Below the pieces are notes generated by a model. The model saw only the letters and a program-made list of their open reading frames with translations, made no database searches and was not told the DNA's origin. The translations under genes were made by a program, and so were the position numbers. Of a DNA stretch of 64,000 nt, positions 19,440 to 31,000 are shown piece by piece (position 1 is the stretch's first letter; each line of letters begins with the position of its first letter). This DNA is from Choristoneura fumiferana (Eukaryota; Arthropoda; Insecta; Lepidoptera; Tortricidae), in the NCBI RefSeq assembly GCF_025370935.1, contig NC_133476.1, positions 15,189,643 to 15,253,642 on the forward strand, given 5' to 3'.

Positions 19440-19850
19440 TTAGTAGTCTTGACCTATTAGGTACTTACTATTCGAGCACAGTGACCCGAAGTGAGTCTTG
19501 GCCTCCAACACCATACTACGCCATGCTTTACGGTCTTGAGCCAGCTCTTGCCTTTGACCCCGAGATGTATGCCAGGATATTGTTGAGTAGAATGCTCGGC
19601 CAGCTTCTGCGTTCCCTGATCGCTGCAATTTGTCCGTCTTTAAATCTAAGCTTCGTTTACCACCAGGCGTGATTGTGATCAAACGCAAGCCAAGCAAAAA
19701 ATGTCTTTCCGTACCTCGGCCCTCCAGCCTTCCACCGGTACCTGGGACCACCAACCGGTCTACGTCCACGTTCCAAATAACTTTGAACTAAATGCTCCAA
19801 ATTAATTGTGCTATAGCTAAACGCTCTATTTTGACTAATGCCTGTACAGA
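19440..19850 (-). mobile_element. LINE ORF2 C-terminal tail, frameshifted
   Basis: Two overlapping minus-strand frames carry parts of one tail. The frame covering 19657-19854 has SYLERGRRPVGGPRYRW, the GRP-RW block. The frame covering 19440-19769 has ELAQDRKAWRSMVLEAKTHF then GSL, the DR-W block and end. At least one frameshift near 19700-19750 separates them, so it is a dead copy. The reverse transcriptase and endonuclease are absent. VLEAKTHFGSL is an ending I associate with lepidopteran endonuclease/reverse-transcriptase annotations. Confidence 0.8.
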
Positions 19851-20152
19851 ACAATCAACAGATGACAAGCAATTAATCGAATTAATTACCACCGTCGGCT
19901 GGGCCCGACGCAAATGGCCGAACCTCTAGTGAATCCTTATCACGCCCCAGTCTCCAGTGCATTCCACTAGACGGCATTTTGTTGCATTACTAGCATTTAC
20001 CCGTCTCTTTGCCTCTTATCGAACATTAACACCCTGTTCATGTTCATATTTATATTCATTTAATGCGATCATGTTCATTACAACAATTACTGTAGACCTT
20101 AAAGCACTGCAATTTTCTTACATTCTAAATTGTTTATTAAATTTAAATTCTG

Positions 20153-20255
20153 TTTGACCATCCATTGATTAATTTTATTTGACGGATAAATGTGATGCCG
20201 TCTCTGTTTGTTTTGTTTGAATAGACGGAGATGGCATCACATTTATCCGTCAAAA
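20153..20255. mobile_element. Harbinger-like palindromic MITE, right end lost
   Basis: GACCATCCATTGATTAATTT, TATTTGACGGATAAATGTGA and TGCCGTCTCTG face CGGAGATGGCATCACATTTA and TCCGTCAAA. The left arm reaches the ACCATCCATTGATTA block, but the matching right arm ends after the core. Confidence 0.8.
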
Positions 20256-20378
20256 CGTTCAACTGAAATTCCAATAATTTACTAAATTCTCATGTGAATC
20301 CGCAATAATTAACAACGTGGTATTGAATGTAAGGACCCCGTGCAAAATATCACGTGTTTATACTTAGAGGTAAATATT

Positions 20379-20668
20379 TTGGGATAAGTATATTAAATAA
20401 ATAAATAAATAAATATCACGGGACAATTCACACCAATTGACCAAGTCCCAAAGTAAGCTTAGCAAAACTTGTGTTATGGGTACTAAGCAACGGATAAATG
20501 TAATTATATAGATAGATACATACATAAATACATAAATTAAACACCCAAGACCCGGGAACAAAATACATTCGTATTTTTCATACAAATATCTGCCCCGACA
20601 CGGGAATCGAACCCGGGACCTCAAGCTTCGTAGTCAGGTTCTCTAATCCACTAGGCCATCCGGTCGTC
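20379..20668 (-). mobile_element. SINE-2 (tRNA-headed), near complete
   Basis: On the minus strand the head reads GACGACCGGATGGCCTAGTG (A box), then GAGAACCTGACTACGAAGCT and GGTCCCGGGTTCGATTCCCG (B box). The body has CAGATATTTGTATGAAAAAT, and the 3' end is a TTTA-type tail (TTATTTATTTATTTA). TAAATATT on both sides (20371-20378, 20669-20676) is a plausible target duplication. The 86-residue minus-strand open frame over it is spurious. Interrupted or partial relatives lie at 14970-15230 and 50658-50695. Confidence 0.88.
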
Positions 20669-20676
20669 TAAATATT

Positions 20677-21340
20677 ACCTGTGTGAATCCCGATTTCCCC
20701 AAAATACCACATAAACACCCTCACAATTTTCCCCTTCGATAATGTTACTAGAATTCTGCGGGAAACTAGCAACTGAACAGTGGTGATATTTAAATAGATG
20801 AACGCTGAAAAAAATTCTATGCATAAGTCAAGCAACATGTTTTATTCTTATTGTTTTAGATTTAACTAGAAAATATAAAGCTGCAGAGCCTAGACTGGCC
20901 TAAATCAGAAGGGAAAATTGTCTTAAATCTAATAAAGACCCTATATTCAAATGCACTCTAAAAATGGACGGATTTGCCTAACCACTGGAAAAGAAAAAAA
21001 TTTAGTGAACTTCCGGCGTTAAGTGTGATAGAATATATCAGAAAACACGTTTCCCACCTTCTTTGTCGGGGGTAAAAATCGAAATCTTTACTTTTTAAGT
21101 AGGCCACTCGCTTTTAGACGTCTAATAATAGCCACGGAAAGACATCTGCTGAATAGAACTGCCGCAGGGTAATTCACAAAAAATTCTTACTTGAAGCAGA
21201 ATACGGTATTCTATACTCTATCCAAGGAAAACGGCCGAGTCATTGATATTACATAATATGTTTGTAAGTTTACTTTGTAATCCATTCATCATTAATTTAG
21301 TTTTTAATTGTAAGTGCCATATAGGTAATCTCGAAGTACG
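20677..21340. other. no recognised feature
   Basis: AT-rich sequence. TTGTCGGGGGTAAAAATCG near 21063 resembles the end of the repeat at 23612-23900 but is too short to call. Confidence 0.35.
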
Positions 21341-21655
21341 GTCAAGGACTTTAATTCATGAGCCCCCATGGATCCTTTTTTTCGAATGGATGGCAAACGA
21401 GCAAGTGGGTCTACTGATGGTAAGAGATCACCACCGCCCATAAACACCTGCAACGCCAGGGGTATTGCAGATGCGCTGCCGACCTAGAGGCATAAGATGG
21501 GATACCTCAAGTGCCAGTAATTTCACCGGCTGTCTTACTCTCCACGCCGAAACACAACAGTGCAAGCACTGCTGCTTCACGGCAGGATTAGCGAACAAGA
21601 TGGTGGTAGCAATCCGGGTGGACCTTGCACAAGGTCCTACCACCTGCTTTCACAG
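21341..21655 (+). mobile_element. LINE-type dispersed repeat, kin of 12466-12690
   Basis: GGCAAACGAGCAAGTGGGTC, CTGATGGTAAGAGATCACCA, CCGCCCATAAACACCTGCAA then AAGATGGGATACCTCAAGTG and GCAAGCACTGCTGCTTCACG follow one another as in a widespread lepidopteran repeat. The short frames over it on both strands are not genes. CATGAGCC next to CCATGGA at 21358-21372 recurs inverted at 22403-22437. Confidence 0.65.
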
Positions 21656-21707
21656 TAAACTTCATAGTGACATCGCATTAATTAAAAAGGAAAATCGTAA
21701 TGACTTT

Positions 21708-22392
21708 CAGCCTTATTCATAAAAAGTTAGAGCCTCCTTGAAGGCTCCTTGAAGGCCCGATGCTAAAAAACATGATTCATAAACGTCTGTTAGCGCTAAT
21801 CAGTCGATCAAGGCTCTGCTAAAGTTAGAGGACCGTAGACCCTCCTTTATCTCCCTGCTAAGTCACAAAATGGCCGCCACAACTTTGAACAGCTGACTTT
21901 GACAAGAGCAAAAAACCATACCGAAGACATTTATAGTGAAGGCAGGGCTACGCAAAGATTTAAAAAAAAAACTGGAAAAAATATTTTCAGGAATTTGTAT
22001 TTAAAAATCCTCTAAATTAGCAACAATAAATTAACAATAAATATGAAAAAAAATTAGGATGATTAACATAATTATGGCTTTTTGCACAACGTAAACATGC
22101 GGATCGGAAATGGCGGGAAAACAAACATCACGCTTTTTGTTTTTTTCCTGCTAATTTGCTGTCACTGCTGTCATTTTTTTTTTTAATTATCGATTAGGCC
22201 ATTTTTTGTTTTTGATTTGTCAAGGTGGCCAACATAACGCGTCTAATCCGTCTATCAGCAGCTCAACAACTAGCAGACTGCTAGCAAGCGTTTATGAATC
22301 GTACTTCTTGACAACCGTCTATTAAGCTTAATCAGTCTGCTAAGTAACAGACCGATCAAACCTCAATTAAGGTTTTTTTATGAATAAGGCTG
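21708..22392. mobile_element. 685-bp TIR element (CAGCCTTATTCATAA ends)
   Basis: CAGCCTTATTCATAAAAAGT at 21708 and the inverse TTTTTTTATGAATAAGGCTG ending at 22392 open long, imperfect arms. Inside both arms GATTCATAAACG, GTCTGTTAGC/GTCTGCTA and AATCAGTC words face each other, extending the inverted similarity past 100 bp. TTT flanks each end. The centre holds a GGCGGGAAAACAAACATCAC stretch and A/T runs but no transposase. Superfamily not assigned. Confidence 0.75.
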
Positions 22393-22402
22393 TTTTACTT
22401 TG

Positions 22403-22437
22403 AAAGGTTCCATGGTGGCTCATGAGTCTTGATCGAA
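22403..22437 (-). repeat. inverted fragment of the 21341 repeat
   Basis: The minus strand reads ATCAAGACTCATGAGCCACC then ATGGAACC, matching GTCAAGGACTTTAATTCATG, AGCCCCCATGGATCC at 21341-21375. It directly abuts the 685-bp TIR element. Confidence 0.55.
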
Positions 22438-23611
22438 CAAACTAAAAGCCGCGAACAAACGATACAAATGGCGACATTCACTGTAATAAGTTTGTGGTAA
22501 AAAAAAAATTTAATACAAGCTTTTTTTTCGCTGGCTGTACTTTTTAATTTTAAGTCAATCCAACTACTGGAAGTTTGTCTTGAAGATTTGATTACAGACA
22601 GCCAGAAAGACAACGGGACAGGTGAAGCTAAATAAAAGATTGTAAAAAGCGAAGTATTGCCAGATATTCACGTTAGTTCCATTTTTTGCCACGCTCATTA
22701 AGATCTTTGCCGCACTGTGCTGACGAATAAAACACAAACTTCAGTCTAGAGCGTGTGACAAAGCAAGTTTATAATACACCTACAATCTGCGATTCAAATC
22801 AACTTTATCATCCTCGAAGGCAACAAAGCGTGTGTACGAGAGTCCAAGTTTTCAGGCCCGCGCCACACCTGTGACTTCCCACAAATTGTAACCGGTTCCA
22901 ACTCTCAAGTCGCCCGTCGCCAACTTGGTCTTCCACTTCATAATTAATTCTTTATTCGGAACTTAGACTTGCCCAGAACCGGGTCGCGTAAGCACTTAAA
23001 TAGTCCAAATTGTGTCGAAGAAGCGCTCGTTTTAATGACGATGCTCATTTTTAATTAGTTCAGAAGAACTCTTTAATTGTTAATGGCCGCATTTTGAAGT
23101 TTGATTAGTTGTTGAAGTAAGCGGGGGCACATTTTGTTGCAAATAAAACATGGCAGAAGTTAGCCTGCGAGTTATAATGCTAAATCACTGTTTCTGAAGG
23201 ACGAGTTTTTAACAACGGGTTCGCGATGTCGTTCATTATATATACATGTGACGTAACGTCCAATCCCTGCCATAATTATTTTACGTAATATGAGATTACT
23301 TTCAAATGGTAAGACATGTAACGCGACTTGATATTTAAAAATGAATCTGAAGATAGATCATTAATTTCTTATGTAGACAATAAACAAGCATGTGGGTTAC
23401 GTGAAAATCATTTTTGCCGCACATGAGCACTCGCAACTCCGTGGGAATCACTGATACCTATATTCCCGATTTTTTCGACACAAATAATAAAGGTAAGTAC
23501 TTATACATTTCGAGGGTACAGATAATATAATCCTAGCTGTACGTCGATCGTAAATAAAGTAGTTTAATTTACTCACACGGATCGAGCGCAATTGGATGTG
23601 GCAATAGGTAC
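22438..23611. other. no recognised feature
   Basis: Mixed sequence with a moderately GC-rich part near 22850-22990 (CAGGCCCGCGCCACACCTGT) but no supported gene. Splice-like words are not paired. Confidence 0.35.
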
Positions 23612-23900
23612 TATGTCAGTAACCCCCGACGCAAAAAGAGGGGTGTGAGTCTGCGTGTCTGTGTGTCCGTCTGTGGCACCGTAGCTCTTAAACGGGTGGA
23701 CTGATTTGAATGCGGCTTTTTTATTTGAAAGCAGGGTTTCTAGCGATGTTTCTTAGATTTTATATGCTTAGAAATTACTATAGCAGTTCACAAATCGTGA
23801 CTCGTTCTTACTCACCTCATTGAGTACTTTTTCAAAATGGTATAAGTAGACCACATGTATTTTCTTAGAAAAAGACAGTTAAGGAATTTCTATGACGTAT
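23612..23900 (-). repeat. dispersed repeat (CCCCCGACGCAAAAAGAGGG type)
   Basis: AACCCCCGACGCAAAAAGAG, GGGTGTGAGTCTGCGTGTCT, GTAGCTCTTAAACGGGTGGA and GAAAGCAGGGTTTCTAGCGA then AATCGTGACTCGTTCTTACT make up a repeat I know from Lepidoptera. CTCACCTCATTGAG at 23812 looks like an inverted splice donor but belongs to the repeat. Class unknown. Confidence 0.5.
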
Positions 23901-25560
23901 TCATTTAGATTTCCATGTGTAGGTACTGTACAATATTAAAACTTTATGAAAGAAATATTTCCAACCGTAGTCTTCCGAAAACAATAAAATACTAACCGGC
24001 GCAGCGCCTAATCAAGCTTACCTAGAACAATTCCAACCGCAATACAGAAATATCCATCCAACCAAAAAACAATCCTGAAATTGCAGCGCGCGTTGCGGTA
24101 TCGCCAGTTAGCGTATCCATACGCGTTTAAATTCAAAACGTAAACTATTTAGTCAACTCATGCAATATGCATTTGCCGAAATTCTGTCTCTGCCAGTCCA
24201 TCAGCCAGAGTCCTTATCGACGACGGCTTATCATCAACAGGTCCACCGGCTCGTGCGCTGTTATCTCTCGCTACAAATACTCACTAACTTGCCAGGCTAA
24301 AAAGCTTCTAACACCATTACTAACACGAACTAACAGCAACCTAGAAGCTCCGCCATATAGCTCAAATTCCGAAACAGCTTCATAGCAGTCATATAAGCCC
24401 GGTTATGCCGCTATTGCGAATGTGTGACAGGGCCAGCTGCCTAATGCGCTCAATTCACGACAACGTAGACAGGTCTTTAGTGAATTAGAACGAAGTTTCA
24501 TTGATAAAGTCATAAAGCAATCATAAAGTGTGTTGACTTATGTAAATGACTTGTTTTGAACATGAAAGGCCGTTTTACTGAAGTCAATTAAGGACAATAC
24601 ATAATTATATTAGCCTTACAGTAATTTTATCATCGAAATTTAATAGAAAATTTTGATGAACTTGATGCACGCGCTTTCGAAGTGTGGCTTTTAGCTTGAT
24701 AATATACTTTTAGAGCATACATTTTCTTATGCGCTATCTACAAGTTTAAATTAATATCTATGTCCGCTAATTGATTTTAAGTATATTAACCGAGACATAG
24801 TGCTTACATACAATGTAAAATGTCCACCTTGTTACTGGTTTATGCTCATTTAATTGCCGTGCAGCATGGGACGTTCATTACAGCCAGTTTACGAGAGTGC
24901 TATTTGACAAATGGCTTCGCAATATTGCCTATATATTACACGAATACCAATAACATTCGATTATATTATAATGGTTTCTGATGTTCAATTTGACTTGGCT
25001 CTAAATCACGCCGCGCCTTGGACCAAACTATAACTTTTTCTAACAGCGGAGCTGAGCGTTCGATTGCATTAGATTTGAATTTATGAAACTAACCTGAACT
25101 GAGAGTACAATAATAATTTTATATGTCACTTGTACTTTGATAACTTTTTGTATCTATAGGTATTCGGAACATCTTTACGGCTAAACTTCTTCTAGTTCAA
25201 CTATACCCTCTTTACAACCTTCTACTTAAATAATTTGTCGTGTTAGTTTGTGTCGTATCTCGGAAGTCAAATTTATTCTACTACCGGTGGTCGGATTAAC
25301 TAGAAACTTGGTTTAGATAATATAGTTTACAAAAAGTAGGCACAGTTAATAAATCGCTTGTAGGTACCTATTAAAAATTTAATTTTGATAAAAACTTATT
25401 TTATCTGGTCCCTGATTTAATAAACATGCCATCCAGTTACTCGTACATCAGAAAAGTGTTTCAGGAAAACTTGAAATACTATTGTAAATGGGGCCACTTA
25501 ATATCTTTGCACACCATAATTTAAGTGATATTAATGTCATACAATTGCAGCTCAAGATAA
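23901..25560. other. no gene recognised
   Basis: A 72-codon frame at 24167-24385 yields an unrecognised product. The rest is AT-rich without palindromes or family matches that I can support. Confidence 0.35.
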
Positions 25561-25584
25561 CTGGCCATAACTCCGTCCACTTAC

Positions 25585-25658
25585 CTGACAATGTAGGGGA
25601 ATTGAGTAGTGGGGCGTTTCCAGAGATCGCTTTTAATTACGTCGTGCTCGTGTAGAAA
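25585..25658 (-). CDS. candidate host exon (74 bases) on the minus strand
   Basis: On the minus strand the frame reads FLHEHDVIKSDLWKR then PTTQFPYIV and ends at a CAG followed by GTAAGTGG, an ideal 5' splice donor (inverse of ACTTAC at 25579-25584). The 5' border would be GTTGCAG, but the pyrimidine tract before it is poor. The same frame stays open upstream for about nine more codons (STIAAMLQ). The composition (acidic, basic and aromatic residues) looks coding. I do not recognise the protein, and a decayed repeat is a fair alternative. Confidence 0.25.
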
Positions 25659-25659
25659 C

Positions 25660-26837
25660 TGCAACATAGCGGCTATGGTTGATTAAGAGCCGAACTGGGT
25701 AAAAAAAACTACGTCTTTATTACTAGAAGATTCTAAAGCCTATAGTAAAAAATTGTCGAATCGATAGAGTGGCGTGTACAGGAGTAAATACTGTTGATCC
25801 GTTTTTTGCGATATTTGTTTGTAATTATAATTTAATATTTGGACAGTCTTCGGAAAACGATTAGAACTTAGAGATCTATTATGCCTGTAAAAGAGTAAAG
25901 TGACTGACTACGACACCACAACGCACAGCCGATATTTGGCAGACATTCCTCGAGAACCATGAAGGTGCCCTAAGGAGAGATTTTTTTTAGAATAGAGCCG
26001 AAGCCGTGCTGGTTTGTTATAAGAACGAAAAGTAATTACTTAAATACAAAAATGAACAATTTGTACTATTTTTGTGGTATCAATTTTAGAATTTTTACGA
26101 AGTCTAATTTTTATTTGAGAGCCCAAGTGATAGTGGTTCTGTCGGATCAAACTCGAGGTCGATTCGAAACAAGGATCCCTTTAATAGTGGGATGGTTAAT
26201 GATGCGTGCCTTCAAAGTAACCTTTCTTAGTCACTGTGTTTATAAGCCGCGATTATAAATAGGATTTCCTCCAGTCTATATCGAGCAGTATCAGTTGTCG
26301 CGTGCCTTTGAACCCGTGTCCTGGCTCACTAATCGACCTACTGTCAAACGCACTTGCTCCTTCCGACCGATCGTCCAAAATATCCCAACCCAACACAACC
26401 TTTCAACGACCATTGCCCACCTTATCACGAGGAAGTAGAATCCAACTAAGCCGCAATTCTATCCTTGCATCAGAAGTCAAGTCTTTTACGGGTTGTTTTA
26501 TCGAATATAGACTTACTAACTTACGGTATAAGATTTAGTGGAGTATTTGGTAAGTTGGTCATGGGTCTCAAAATGAATGTAATGTCCACTACATTGCGTA
26601 TCGATTTCAGTATCAAAGACGGTGGCTGTTGTAAAAGAATGTTACTAATTTTATTTTACTTTTGAGATCGGATTTTTAAAGGTATAAAGAATAGGCCCGT
26701 TTATTTGCAGAGAATATTAGACTTAAGATACTTACATATATGTAGCAGAGATGTAGCGTGAACGTTTTCATTTGGCAACCATGGTTTGTATGAATCCTTA
26801 TTATACAATGGATAATATATAAATGAGTGTGTATAAT
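25660..26837. other. no gene recognised
   Basis: Frames of 66-78 codons near 26052-26665 are unrecognised. No palindromes or repeat families are supported. Confidence 0.35.
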
Positions 26838-26886
26838 AAGGGTTCCTCTTGAGGTTTTTCGTTTTGAGGTACGGAACCCTAAAAAC
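26838..26886 (+). repeat. repeat family A, 3'-end fragment
   Basis: AAGGGTTCCTCTTGAGGTTT, TTCG then GAGGTACGGAACCCTAAAAA is the terminal block of family A with its small inverted pair GGGTTCC/GGAACCC. Confidence 0.7.
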
Positions 26887-28130
26887 ACAATAGAGTTCTT
26901 ATAGCACCATGTCACTGATAGGTATGAAGGTAACAAATAATTTATTAGCAAATAGTTAATTTTAGAATAATTAGTGAAAACTACCACTAAGTTTCTTGGC
27001 AGCAAGATGTTAAATTTACGCTTAAAAGCTAATAGTCACGCTTTATTTTAATAATGTACTTTACTGATTGTATAACCGGAAATGGATTTGACATTAATGT
27101 CGGACAGTAGGCAGTTTAATGACGTCATTCAGATATCAACAACAACTGATCACGACGTCCATCACTACCTTCGGAAATGGAATGCAATACATAGCATATA
27201 CCTAGCATATACGTATGAGGTATTGCTCCCCGGTATATCATATTTTATTATAAGTACGAATATAGTAGGAACGCAAGGTGAGCAATAAATATAGCAAAGA
27301 GCGCGTAGGATACAATAAAAGTGAATTATTTCCGCAAAACATAAGCGCATTCTCATTTTTTTGCGGTGCAAATTTTACCTTCCTTCCTTTTGTGGACTTA
27401 CATTTTGGGGGGCTCGAAACAGAGTATAAGTGCAATCCTAAATCCTGAATAATTTGGACAACATGTTTATCAAATGTAAAAAATAACATTTTCTTACTGC
27501 TAAAATGATGTAAGAATCTAAGTAGGTATAATTAATTATTAGCACTCAGGTGTTAGAATTGTCTTGTCTGCGATGTTTCCGCCACAATATAGCAGCCGTG
27601 GTCGTCAGTAGTGTTCGTTAGTTTAAGCCGCGCAAGTTTATCATCGAATTACTGCATTCGAAAAACTTAATTGACAATGATGAAAACATGCAAAATAAAA
27701 AGTATAATTCAAATAGTACCATGTAATTAATTTAATTTACAGTTTACCAATAGACTTTTTTTTTCGACCAATTTTTCATCATACTTTCCTCCAATTATTT
27801 TCCGTCTCTCTGAAACGCATTAGTTTAGCAAGGGTGTTACGAGACAGAAACTATTACAGACGCTATAGTTTCTTGTGACTGCACCTTAGGTATCCCACGG
27901 AACTTTGCTATTCTCGTCCCGGAGTATCGATTTTAGTACTGACTTGACGATCGTGTTAAGAAAGAATAAAAGAAAGATTTTCATTTTTTTTTTCATTCTC
28001 AAATGTCTCCGGCTCGGAGCTGAATAATATTTTACAGGAGTAGGAATAACGTGCGTATAGTGATAAGTATAAAATTTACTTAGGCTTTTATAAATTAACC
28101 TGTAGTTGCCCACTAAAACTTAGTATTGTG
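26887..28130. other. no gene recognised
   Basis: Minus-strand frames at 26676-27005 and 27238-27489 give unrecognised, hydrophobic-rich products typical of AT-rich non-coding DNA. No other feature supported. Confidence 0.35.
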
Positions 28131-28186
28131 TACGGAACGGAACCCTGCACTGCTCGTGACCCGACACGCACTTGGCCGATTTTTAC
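28131..28186 (-). repeat. repeat family A, 5'-end fragment
   Basis: The minus strand reads ATCGGCCAAGTGCGTGTCGG then GTCACGAGCAGTGCAGGGTT, CCGT, matching the start of family A copies. Confidence 0.65.
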
Positions 28187-28872
28187 ATTTCCACGCGCAT
28201 TCAGGTGGCATCAGTAACTAGATCAAGAACAACGTCTCCGGAGAGCCAACTGCCATCAACGAGATTGGACGAGATGCTCTCGCGGGCTTTACAATAAGCT
28301 TTATACGTCTAAAAGTCGGTGTGTCATTTTAATAATCGCTGTTATACCCCCTTTGGGGATATACTGTTCTTGTGGCTTTATTAAACTTTGATTACTTCTA
28401 TTATCTCTGTTCGTGTTTGTCTAGTCAACTTAATTGCTTGAATGCCATTTGGAAGATTCCTTGGAGTAAAAAGTTCGCTTCAATGTGTTTCGTTATAATC
28501 ACTTTAGTCTCGTGCTGGAGAACCGCTGCACCGCACAGTAAAAAAAGTAACTTTTAAAGTTTTGACTACTAACAACGAGGTTTAAAATTAATATAACTTC
28601 ATTAGTCTATAATCATTTTTTTAATATTTTTATAGTTAGTATTAAAGTTATTCAGGCATATTTGTATTGTATAATTGTATTGTATAATATTTCTACCACT
28701 GTTTCCATTTGCTTTATCTAAAGGGCTTGTTGTAGTCTGAATTGTGAAGATTTACAGAATAAAGTAGGTACAATTTGGACCGTCTAAGTCATAGTTTTCA
28801 AACCAATGAAGGTCATTCCTTATTTTTTATATCATAAAAACTTGATTTAGTATAAAATTGAATTACATTTGA
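28187..28872. other. no recognised feature
   Basis: AT-rich, one unrecognised 61-codon frame at 28372-28557. Confidence 0.4.
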
Positions 28873-29090
28873 CTAGTTATTACTCGCGGCTTTGTCTGCG
28901 AATAACTTCTTTATCTTATCACATGTCCGCGGGAACTAACTATAACTTTCTGGGATAAAAACCATTCTATGTAAGTAATTTTCACGGTCTCACATTATTA
29001 CCACACTAAATTTTATCACGATCGGTTGAGTATTTTAAGTGTCAAAGGGTAACAAACAAACATACTCACTTTTGCATTTAGTTATAATAT
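28873..29090 (-). repeat. repeat family B, diverged
   Basis: ACTAGTTATTACTCGCGGCT, then TCCGCGGGAACTAACTATAA, CTGGGATAAAAACCATTCTA, TATCACGATCGGTTGAGTAT and AACAAACAAACATACTCACT is a reverse-complement family B copy. Confidence 0.65.
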
Positions 29091-29164
29091 TTATAACAAT
29101 TTTAACACATTTTTTTTTTAATTTTTGACATATAAATTCTTTAGGGTCCAGTGTGATGAATACA

Positions 29165-29300
29165 ACTTACAATACAATACAATAAAAATATTTTTTATTG
29201 CACACCACAAATCTGTACAAAAAATGTATCAAAATCAGGGTAGATAATAAGCGGTCCTTAAAAGCGATCTCTTCCAGACAACCATTTGGGCACACCCCGC
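29165..29300 (-). mobile_element. LINE 3'-end fragment (TTTATTGCACACCAC type), copy 2
   Basis: ACAATACAATACAATAAAAA, TATTTTTTATTGCACACCAC and CAGGGTAGATAATA match 665-780. The ATACA repeats mark the tail end on the minus strand. Confidence 0.65.
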
Positions 29301-29577
29301 CTATCATTATGTCACAAGTAGGTGGCGGAAACAGAAACAAAAAACAATAACAAACAAAAATCATTAACATTTAAATACTCGTACCTACTGACTGTACACA
29401 AAGTCCGTTTTATTTTTTACTAAATTTTTCACACTAATCTTACTGTTGATAGTATTTGCACTGTCTTCCCAATGTAATCTTTTGCAATGTAAATACATTC
29501 TGTACCAAATTTCAAATCAATCCGATCACTAGATGTGTATTAAATTAGACTTGCCAGATTTGAAGATAACTTAAGCA
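29301..29577. other. spacer
   Basis: AT-rich; no feature recognised. Confidence 0.4.
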
Positions 29578-29722
29578 CGTTTACACTCGCATGAAAAATG
29601 GTGCAAGTTGTATTACATTGGTAGGTCGTAAAAGAAACGACTTAGAAGTGGTCAATGTGTGGTCAATCGAGCGCAGCAATGTAATCCAACTTGCACGATT
29701 TTTCTCCCAGGGCTAAACTGGG
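29578..29722. mobile_element. palindromic MITE (GTGCAAGTTG type)
   Basis: CGTTTACACTCGCATGAAAA then ATGGTGCAAGTTGTATTACA, TTG faces CAATGTAATCCAACTTGCAC then GATTTTTCTCCCAGGGCTAA, ACTGGG. The inner 28 bp match best and the outer parts have diverged. Confidence 0.7.
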
Positions 29723-30527
29723 ATTGCAAGTTACACAAAAACATGTAAAACATTTCTATGGCGATTAAGAGTGTCTCGACCGTGTTGGTTGCAGCAGCTC
29801 AAAATTACACGCAATATCCTTTAGAATACATTAACATTCCTAGAATATCGTTTGAAGCGTTCACAGTGTATTGACTCGTGACAAACGGTCCAAGTTTGCA
29901 CATTTATTTATAATTATTACTCTATGGTATTCGGCGACAATGCTCCGGCAATATTCATTAATATCACGAGATTTTGTATCGGCGTACCTTCAACATTAAT
30001 TACGCTAAATATTATTTGAAAACGAAATTTATGACGTCACAATGAATGGTTATATTAATTGCGTGGCATGAAAATATTTCACTGAGAGTTATATGGGTAT
30101 CTAAAAGGGTTATTTCCTGGCCATACTAGGTGCGTGGATATATGGCTTCTAGCACGGTGTGTGATTTTTGCTCTGAGTGTAATCGAGTCGCATAGAAGCA
30201 CTTAAAGTGCTGACTGTGTGAGCTGGTGAAAAACATTTAAAAACAATAGAATGGTGTTGCTGGGTAATTTTACATTTTGCTATAAAATAATATACCTACC
30301 TACATTTTAAAAAATAGTAGTTTATATGACTGTTACATGATGAGAAGCATTAAAATACGAGCGTGAGTTTATGAAACGAGCCGACAGGGTTTTTCAAAGC
30401 GTAAGTTTGTACGCTGCTAAATCTTTACGCGTATTATTGTATTGTATTATAAACTATTTTTTGTACATAAAAAAACACATGAAATTAACAAATAATAAGG
30501 TGTACAAAGGCGAATGATTATCTCACT
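29723..30527. other. no gene recognised; foldback-family fragment at 30352-30412
   Basis: ATTAAAATACGAGCGTGAGT, TTATGAAACGAGCCGACAGG is a solo piece of the foldback family at 2893-3016. The rest is unassigned. Confidence 0.45.
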
Positions 30528-30735
30528 ATTATTGTAAATGCGAAAGTTTGTAAGTCTGGTTCTTTGTTTGTCACCTCAACACGTCTAAACCGCTGAACCG
30601 ATTTAAATGAAATTCGGTACACAGGATAGTTTGAGTCCCGGGGAAATTACATATTTTTATCCCGGAAAATTACATAGTTCCCGCGGGATAGCGATAAAAG
30701 AATTCTACGCAGACAGAGTTGCGGGCAACAACTGC
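30528..30735 (+). repeat. repeat family B, full-length-like copy
   Basis: TATTATTGTAAATGCGAAAG, CGTCTAAACCGCTGAACCGA, GATAGTTTGAGTCCCGGGGA, TTTATCCCGGAAAATTACAT, AGTTCCCGCGGGATAGCGAT and GTTGCGGGCAACA follow in order, as at 54088-54315. The 96-codon frame that starts inside it is not a gene. It has no coding capacity; transposition class unknown. Confidence 0.75.
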
Positions 30736-31000
30736 AACAAGCATGAAAATATTTTGTGTCTTTCATTCCATTCTATAAAGATTCATAATGTTGGTACTGT
30801 TTCTGTTATGACAAAGCTTCACACGTTAGTCAATTACCATAATAATATCCAAAGACACACATATATGGCGTTCTGTAGCTTCGTTTTGATAACATGAAAC
30901 TCAGGATAAGAGACAACAACATGATACAGTAACCAGTCAAGGAAAATAACGCTCTATTTGTAATCCTAAAATAGAGAGTTAGGTATGTCAATCACAGGTT
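30736..31000. other. spacer
   Basis: No recognised feature. Confidence 0.4.

Noticed and set aside
20364..20624. 86-codon minus-strand frame
   Set aside because: It lies entirely within SINE-2, including its tRNA-like head and TTTA tail.
23805..23825. Inverted splice donor CTTACTCACCTCAT
   Set aside because: It is part of a dispersed repeat that carries the same words in other lepidopteran sequence I recall; no independent exon evidence.
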